A stretch of 64,000 bases of DNA, taken from the NCBI GenBank assembly GCA_005408345.1, contig SEMN01000316.1, forward strand, positions 372,001 through 436,000. The letters run 5' to 3'. This DNA comes from Macquaria australasica. Lineage: Eukaryota > Chordata > Actinopteri > Centrarchiformes > Percichthyidae. A program made the translations under genes and the position numbers. Of this stretch, positions 59,001-64,000 are shown in pieces; position 1 is the first letter of the stretch, and each line of letters begins with the position of its first letter. The notes under the pieces are model-generated. The model was given only the letters and a program-made list of their open reading frames with translations. It was not told where the DNA came from and ran no database searches.

Positions 59001-61651
59001 AAACAGCAGAAAGTCTGTGTATGAGATCATCAAGGAAGACAGATAAAATTTGCTTCTATGCCAGAGAGTTTAGGAGATTTTAGCAAAATACAAACTGCTT
59101 TATAAATGGCCACATGGTGGCGCTATCCACGCCAGAACCTAATAGGTTCTTCTGGGGCCCATGGCCTAGCCTTCCTAAATGTGACTGAAATCTTTAAAGT
59201 AGTTTTTATGATTTTGTCCTAAATAACAGACAGACAAGCATGACTGAAAACATAAAGTCCTGGGTGGAAGTTAAATGAATGAATGAAAAAAAAGAAATAA
59301 ACGTATCATCATAAATATGACAAATGAAAAACATGTTTTAACAGAGAAAAGTAATTATGTTTCAGTTGCCAAGGCATAGACAGAGTTACTGAATATACAC
59401 TTTAGGTGGTGTTAATGCAGAACTAACAGGCTTAACACTGCCCCACTTTTAGAGCACAGTGGGCATGTACTTTCCAATACTGGGTTTTCTCACTCTGTCT
59501 ATATAAAGCGTTTCTATTATTAGACATACTTTCCATTGCTAAATACTGTATTGTGTCATTGAGTCTATAAAAAGATATTCTATTATAAAAGTGGGCCCAT
59601 GTTCTCTGGTGCTGCATGGATGAAATATGTGCAATATACCAAGTTTTATTAGTGAAAGTGCTAGTGTGGCTAAACATAAATCTGTTTTCTATATTCAGCT
59701 CATGCTGTAGGCTATATTCCATTATATCCAGCATGTATATGTGTGCTATGTCAGGACATTGCAGTCTCATAAAGCACTGTCATTTGGCAGTTGTAGTACA
59801 AGCAGGTTCAAAAATGTTTGGATAATACAGGAGCTCCATCTAGAGACGGAAACTTGTATTTGCCCGTCCTTGTGCGCACATACAACCTATTATATGACTA
59901 AACAAGTTATAACCAACACCAAATGTATTATTTTCAGAATCATTACATTTGACACACAAAGGAATTTTGTAAAGATGACACTGTAATTAAGACCTACAAC
60001 TAGGAATGCAAAACAGAACTAATTCCTACAGCGGGACAGGGACAAGAGGGTCTCAGAATTCACTATGAGGTGAAAGTGCAGGACTTGGTGTGGAGCATGT
60101 GCAGTACTTCACTTAAACTCAAAATAAAAATGTAAATATATTACAATTCAAAGGTACTAAATGCTGCCAAGACTCTTCAGTTTACCAACTTTTTGTGTTG
60201 TATTCAAGATCATCCTGGACTCCATCCCACACATCATTTATTGTGTCAATTTGAACTATAAAAATTAACACTAAATATGTAGTATTTAAGTGAAAGGGAG
60301 CTCTTCTAGGTTGGGTCTGTTGTGGCCTTCAACACACGGACATTATTATGTAAGTAGTGAGTAAGTGAAGATGCAGATATTGGTGGTACTTGTGTTAGAT
60401 AGGTCTGAGATCTGAGAGCAGGAATATACCTCTTTTCACAGCAGACATTTTGACTTTTTTGAACTATAACTTTATGCAGCATAACAACAGCTTCCCATAC
60501 TTTTTCCTAAAATATGTGGAGTCAAAACATAGTAGTGGATTTAAATCCAAAATATTCTTATTGGCAACTCCCAAAATTAGTTTGTTGTTAACGTTTTGAG
60601 GAATGAATCCAGGTGACTGGAACTAAGGGTGAATAAAAAGCAGGGTCAATCACAGTACCTGCACACCCATTGAAACCCACACATTGATTTTAACTATTTT
60701 AGTTAATTAGATCTCTTCTCAGCATGTGCAGACTGTGCTTGACTGACATCTCCTGGACTCTCCTGTTAGCTTTATTACAAATGTCAGGGTAGGACAAATT
60801 ACACCTTTATCATTGTTGTTAGTATGTGGAGTCCAGTGACCTCATGTAATTCATTCAACCTGAGCACAGGTGTTATCAGAAATAATAATCAAAAACACTT
60901 GTTTAAGTGTGCAGGGCCTTTAAAATGTTCTGTATTAAGTGTAAAAGGGGGAAGTATGGATGGCTTTAAAGACCTTGTTATAATTTTAATGGAAAAGTAA
61001 TCTTAATTTACATGAATGATAAATATAAACAATTTGCATCAGAATATCTGTTTAAAAAAGACATTAGAGAACGAGTGTGGATTGAACATTGACTTCCAGT
61101 TTCATGTAATGACCCTGTTGACCCACAAGGGGAAGTTGTGAGGCTAGAAACTGAGGGATATGGGGAAAGAAATAAGGCCTGTTAATGGAACATAAACAAC
61201 TGTGGAGCAAGCTTTGCTAAAAGACACATGAAAGAAGACAAAATACCCCCTAATATCAAAAGGTTTGTTTGATATGTGAAACCAAACAGATTTTTTTGGG
61301 GGGGAGACATTTTTCAATCCAAGAAATTCAAAAGGCTTCTAATCCATCATTTTCATAACTGGGAATTTCAAATTTTAGTGGATTTGGTTCCTCCAAATAA
61401 AGCAAAAAAAAAAACAAAAAAAAAAAAGATCTAGAATTGATAGAATTAATTAAACCAAAGATTAGTTTCATGGCCTCAGCTGCTTAATTGGAATGTCTTT
61501 TAGACTTGTCACAGTATAAATGAATGATGGCCCCATGTGTCCAAGTGAACTACTCCAGTAAGCAAGCATGCACAACAGGCTTATCACGGATATATCGGTA
61601 CTGGCATACATGCATTTATAAATATAAATGCATAACATGTATATGGAATGT

Positions 61652-62048
61652 GGAATGTAACTAAGTACATTTACTCAAGTACTGTACTTCAGTAGAATTT
61701 GGAGGTACTTTACTTGAGTATTTCAAGTCTGTGCTACTTTATACTTCCAATCCACTACATTTCAGAAGGAAATATTGTACTTTTTCCTCCACTGCATACT
61801 GCAGAATACGATTTTTACATAGAAAACATATGATCAGCTTATAAGATACATTGCATTACTATGGGTTAAACTACCCAACAGTATATACTGTAATATATTT
61901 TACATTATGGTATTGCTACTTTTAATTCCATTCAATTCAATTTTATGTCTATAGCGCCACATCTTAACAGAAGTTATCTCAGGGAACTGAGATCATATTC
62001 ATATAGAGCAAGTCAAGTCTAGACCGTACTCTGGTTCTTCCACCACAA
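61652..62048. mobile_element. hAT-like element with nested LINE tail
   Basis: Contains CATTTACTCAAGTACTGTAC, GGTACTTTACTTGAGTATTT and ACTTCCAATCCACTACATTT, the inverted-end half of the 26573 family, and closes with GGTTCTTCCACCAC. Inside, about 61927-62033 carries AATTCAATTTTATGTCTATA and CAAGTCTAGACCGTACTCT, a phrase I associate with a different fish element, so a nested insertion is likely. Confidence 0.55.
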
Positions 62049-62084
62049 CATTTTTGAACTCTCAAATATTGATACCAGGATCAG

Positions 62085-62170
62085 CCCCAAAATCCAGTAT
62101 TGGTGGGGCTCTGTTATTTATTGCACGTGCTTTTCATGCTATGACATGTCAAAATGTCTGCCGGGAATGC
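62085..62170. repeat. possible copy D of the unnamed repeat (weak)
   Basis: CATGTCAAAATGTCTGCC and flanks resemble the TGTCAAAATG part of copies A and C. The similarity is short. Confidence 0.25.
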
Positions 62171-62618
62171 GGACTATATTGGACTGTTTAGATATGCTTA
62201 ATTTAATTGTATGTATTTAAAGTTAATAGGCTATTGGATATTGCATAGACATAGCCCCTTAATTACCTATTTCACAACAAGACTCGATTACTTTTTGATT
62301 TGCAGTAACAAATAAACAAATAAAATGATGGCTAAGCTCGTGTTTTAAGTTGCTATCACAGCCTGTATGGTTGCAATACTGTCAAATATCTGGCAGCAAG
62401 GTGAGAGGTTTGTAAACGCTGCACATCCTGGACTATACCAAAGCCGGAGGGCAGTGAGTTCTCAGTGATGTCTAAATTTCCTTTCTTTTTTTTTTTAAGC
62501 TGCACGAGGAGAAACTGGTTTATTTTTGCTCTGGGCGAGATTTAGGTTTAAGTCTTCCGTGTATTGACTTTCTGACGATCGCCTGAAGACAAACATCTCC
62601 TTTTCTGTATTAAAACAT

Positions 62619-62894
62619 CCCCGCCCCACCCCCCTCCTCTACCGGGAAGTGAAACGCTCGCCTGCGCTCGGCTCTGAATCAGCTGAGTCTGAGGATCCCG
62701 CCCCGTCATGACTGGTCCTCTGTGGATGTTTGGCGACGCACTCGTCCTCGGAACAAATAACAATTTTGCCACCCCTTTTCCTTGAGCGACGTTAGAGTGA
62801 AAAATGCGCCATGAGGACCGGGCTGTCGCTTCTCTGAGTCGGACTGCTTTGAAGCGGGTGTGCTGCGGCGCATCTTGGGCTCGTTTCGCAGCTG
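62619..62894 (+). promoter_or_regulatory. GC-rich promoter and probable first exon of a right-hand gene
   Basis: GC/GT boxes (CCCCGCCCCACCCCCC) near 62619-62634, an ETS-like ACCGGGAAGTG at 62641-62651 and frequent CpG are followed by a consensus donor (GCTG then GTGAGT, GT at 62895). An ATG at 62804 opens a frame starting MRHEDRAVASLSRTALKR that could be coding or merely leader. I do not recognise it. Downstream exons would lie past the window. Confidence 0.4.
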
Positions 62895-62896
62895 GT

Positions 62897-63718
62897 GAGT
62901 CGCCGATGCACCTGATGGCTGATTTTGTTTACGGCGGCGGTGTTTGCTCTAACGGTATATTTGTCTTCTTACACCCAGAGGACTCTGTTATTTCCTCTGA
63001 CACTTTAAAAACGAAACCCTGCAGCTTACATATTACGCTAACGTTACGTGTTTTTTTTTTAATGGCTAGCTGGCTATTTCTTTGAATTTTCCTTAGTTTG
63101 TTCAATTTTAGTTGTTACTACACGTATTTGACTACTGTAAAAACGTCTTACTTGTGTTGTTTCCTAGTCTTGGGACATCACGGTGTGGTCTGTGGTCGTG
63201 CAGTTACATAATATACTCAGCAGTAGGCTCCACTGATGATACATGGGCCAAAAGCTGCATCAGCCAACTGTGATTTGGCCACAGTTTAATGTATGTCTTC
63301 TCAGCTAAACGCCGCTACATTAAAACCCGTTGTTGTGGTTGTTGTGGTGTCGGTGAGTCAGGTGACACAGTCCATACCGGGGCTGGTGTTGTGCCATAGT
63401 GCGCGTGTGTGTGTGTCCACCCTCAAGGCACACACTTATCTGCGGCCTAACAACAGCCTGTAGAAATGCATGGTTTTATCGCACTTGCTTGTTTTGCTGA
63501 TGCATGCAATGAGGAAGTGAGAATATACGTTTAGTTCTGCTTGGCCTACACAATTTAGTTATCTGGCTGTCACCTGTGTAAGTGATTTGCTTACATAAAA
63601 AGTCTCTTTGCAGGAGGAATTATGGTCCATCTAATGAGAAACATCTGCACAGGATCTGTGTAGAATAGCATCACCTTATCTGGGGGTAGCTTGATATGTA
63701 GCATGACTTTGTTTTTGC
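62897..63718. other. probable first intron of the right-hand gene
   Basis: Follows the GTGAGT donor. No exon is recognised. A short GT run lies at about 63399-63415. Confidence 0.35.
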
Positions 63719-63800
63719 ATGCCACTAACGATTATTTTCATTATCGATTAATGTGTAGATTATTTTCACAGTTACTCGTTTAGTCTACAGGAATAGACGC
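63719..63800. repeat. hAT-like terminus (GATTAATC family)
   Basis: CCACTAACGATTATTTTCAT and TATCGATTAATGTGTAGATT are the best-preserved terminus of this family in the window. Confidence 0.6.
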
Positions 63801-64000
63801 TAATATTTTCAAGCACTGGCCCCACAGGCCACCTAGCCCCTAAATTTGGTGGCCAAAGTACATTTTTGGTGGCCCAAAAGTTATGTAAAAACAGTACAGA
63901 AAAGGCAATTTTACGCAACTTAACACAGCCTTCCTTAATTGTGACACTTCAATAAATGAAAAGACATTAACAGGATGAAAATATATTTTTAGAATAATTT
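63801..64000. other. right edge, nothing recognised
   Basis: No frame or repeat boundary can be supported before the window ends. Confidence 0.4.

Larger units (their letters stand above)
56072..62500. other. gene-poor AT-rich interval
   Basis: No conserved exons are visible. It contains two TonE-like matches at 56702-56712 and 56715-56725, an (ACAT)n patch near 58373-58395, and two stretches resembling dispersed fish repeats at about 58019-58265 (TCTGTTCAGTAGTTTTTGAG) and 59080-59260 (CACATGGTGGCGCTATCC). The rest is unassigned. Confidence 0.5.

Noticed and set aside
62804..63085. 93-residue frame as a complete gene
   Set aside because: It crosses a strong splice donor at 62895, so only the first 30 codons could be exonic, and these are not recognised.
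1..64000. CRISPR arrays, bacterial operons, tRNA or rRNA genes
   Set aside because: The simple repeats lack spacer structure, the genes are spliced vertebrate genes, and I found no credible tRNA box A/B pair or rRNA segment by eye. A tRNA scan would settle the point.

Overview
This window is animal nuclear DNA, almost certainly from a teleost fish, probably a percomorph. Genes are split by GT-AG introns, intergenic DNA is AT-rich, long (TG)n microsatellites are frequent, and I recognise interspersed repeats typical of percomorph genomes. These include non-autonomous hAT-like elements, Tc1-like terminal repeats, LINE 3' ends and palindromic MITEs. There is no prokaryotic or viral architecture. 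All identifications come from reading translations and from general knowledge of the families; no database search was run.

Layout. (1) 1-4080: intergenic, possibly with the 3' end of an upstream gene at the extreme left. (2) 4.1-25 kb, + strand: vangl1 (planar cell polarity), with a probable non-coding first exon near 4.1 kb, eight coding exons at 9728-23159 whose phases all agree, and a 3' UTR to about 25 kb. (3) 32.5-27.4 kb, - strand: casq2 (cardiac-type calsequestrin), eleven coding exons, convergent with vangl1. (4) 34969-34637, - strand: kcne2, a potassium-channel beta subunit in one coding exon. (5) 35-47.7 kb: gene-poor and repeat-rich. (6) 54.4-49.8 kb, - strand: slc5a3 (SMIT1, sodium/myo-inositol cotransporter), with one coding exon, a 2.1 kb 5'-UTR intron and a TATA-containing first exon. 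(7) 55.9-56.1 kb: a separate housekeeping-type promoter (ZNF143-like plus YY1-like motifs) on the + strand whose gene I cannot name. (8) 56.1-62.5 kb: no recognisable gene. (9) 62.6-62.9 kb: a GC-rich promoter-like island with a probable + strand first exon that continues past the window.

How the genes relate. vangl1-casq2 is the human 1p13 pair in the same tail-to-tail arrangement, and slc5a3-kcne2 is the human 21q22 pair in the same order and orientation. Here the two pairs adjoin, so the roughly 2.2 kb between casq2 and kcne2 is a rearrangement junction relative to human. SMIT1 and KCNE2 are known to meet in KCNQ-type channel complexes, so their linkage is functionally suggestive. casq2 and kcne2 are both cardiac excitability genes. 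I found no wholly new system. The most checkable new observations are a cluster of osmotic-response (TonE) motifs around slc5a3, the unassigned ZNF143/YY1 promoter, a family of palindromic repeats with short derivatives, a composite Tc1-like palindrome, and a long repeat-encoded acidic tail in casq2.
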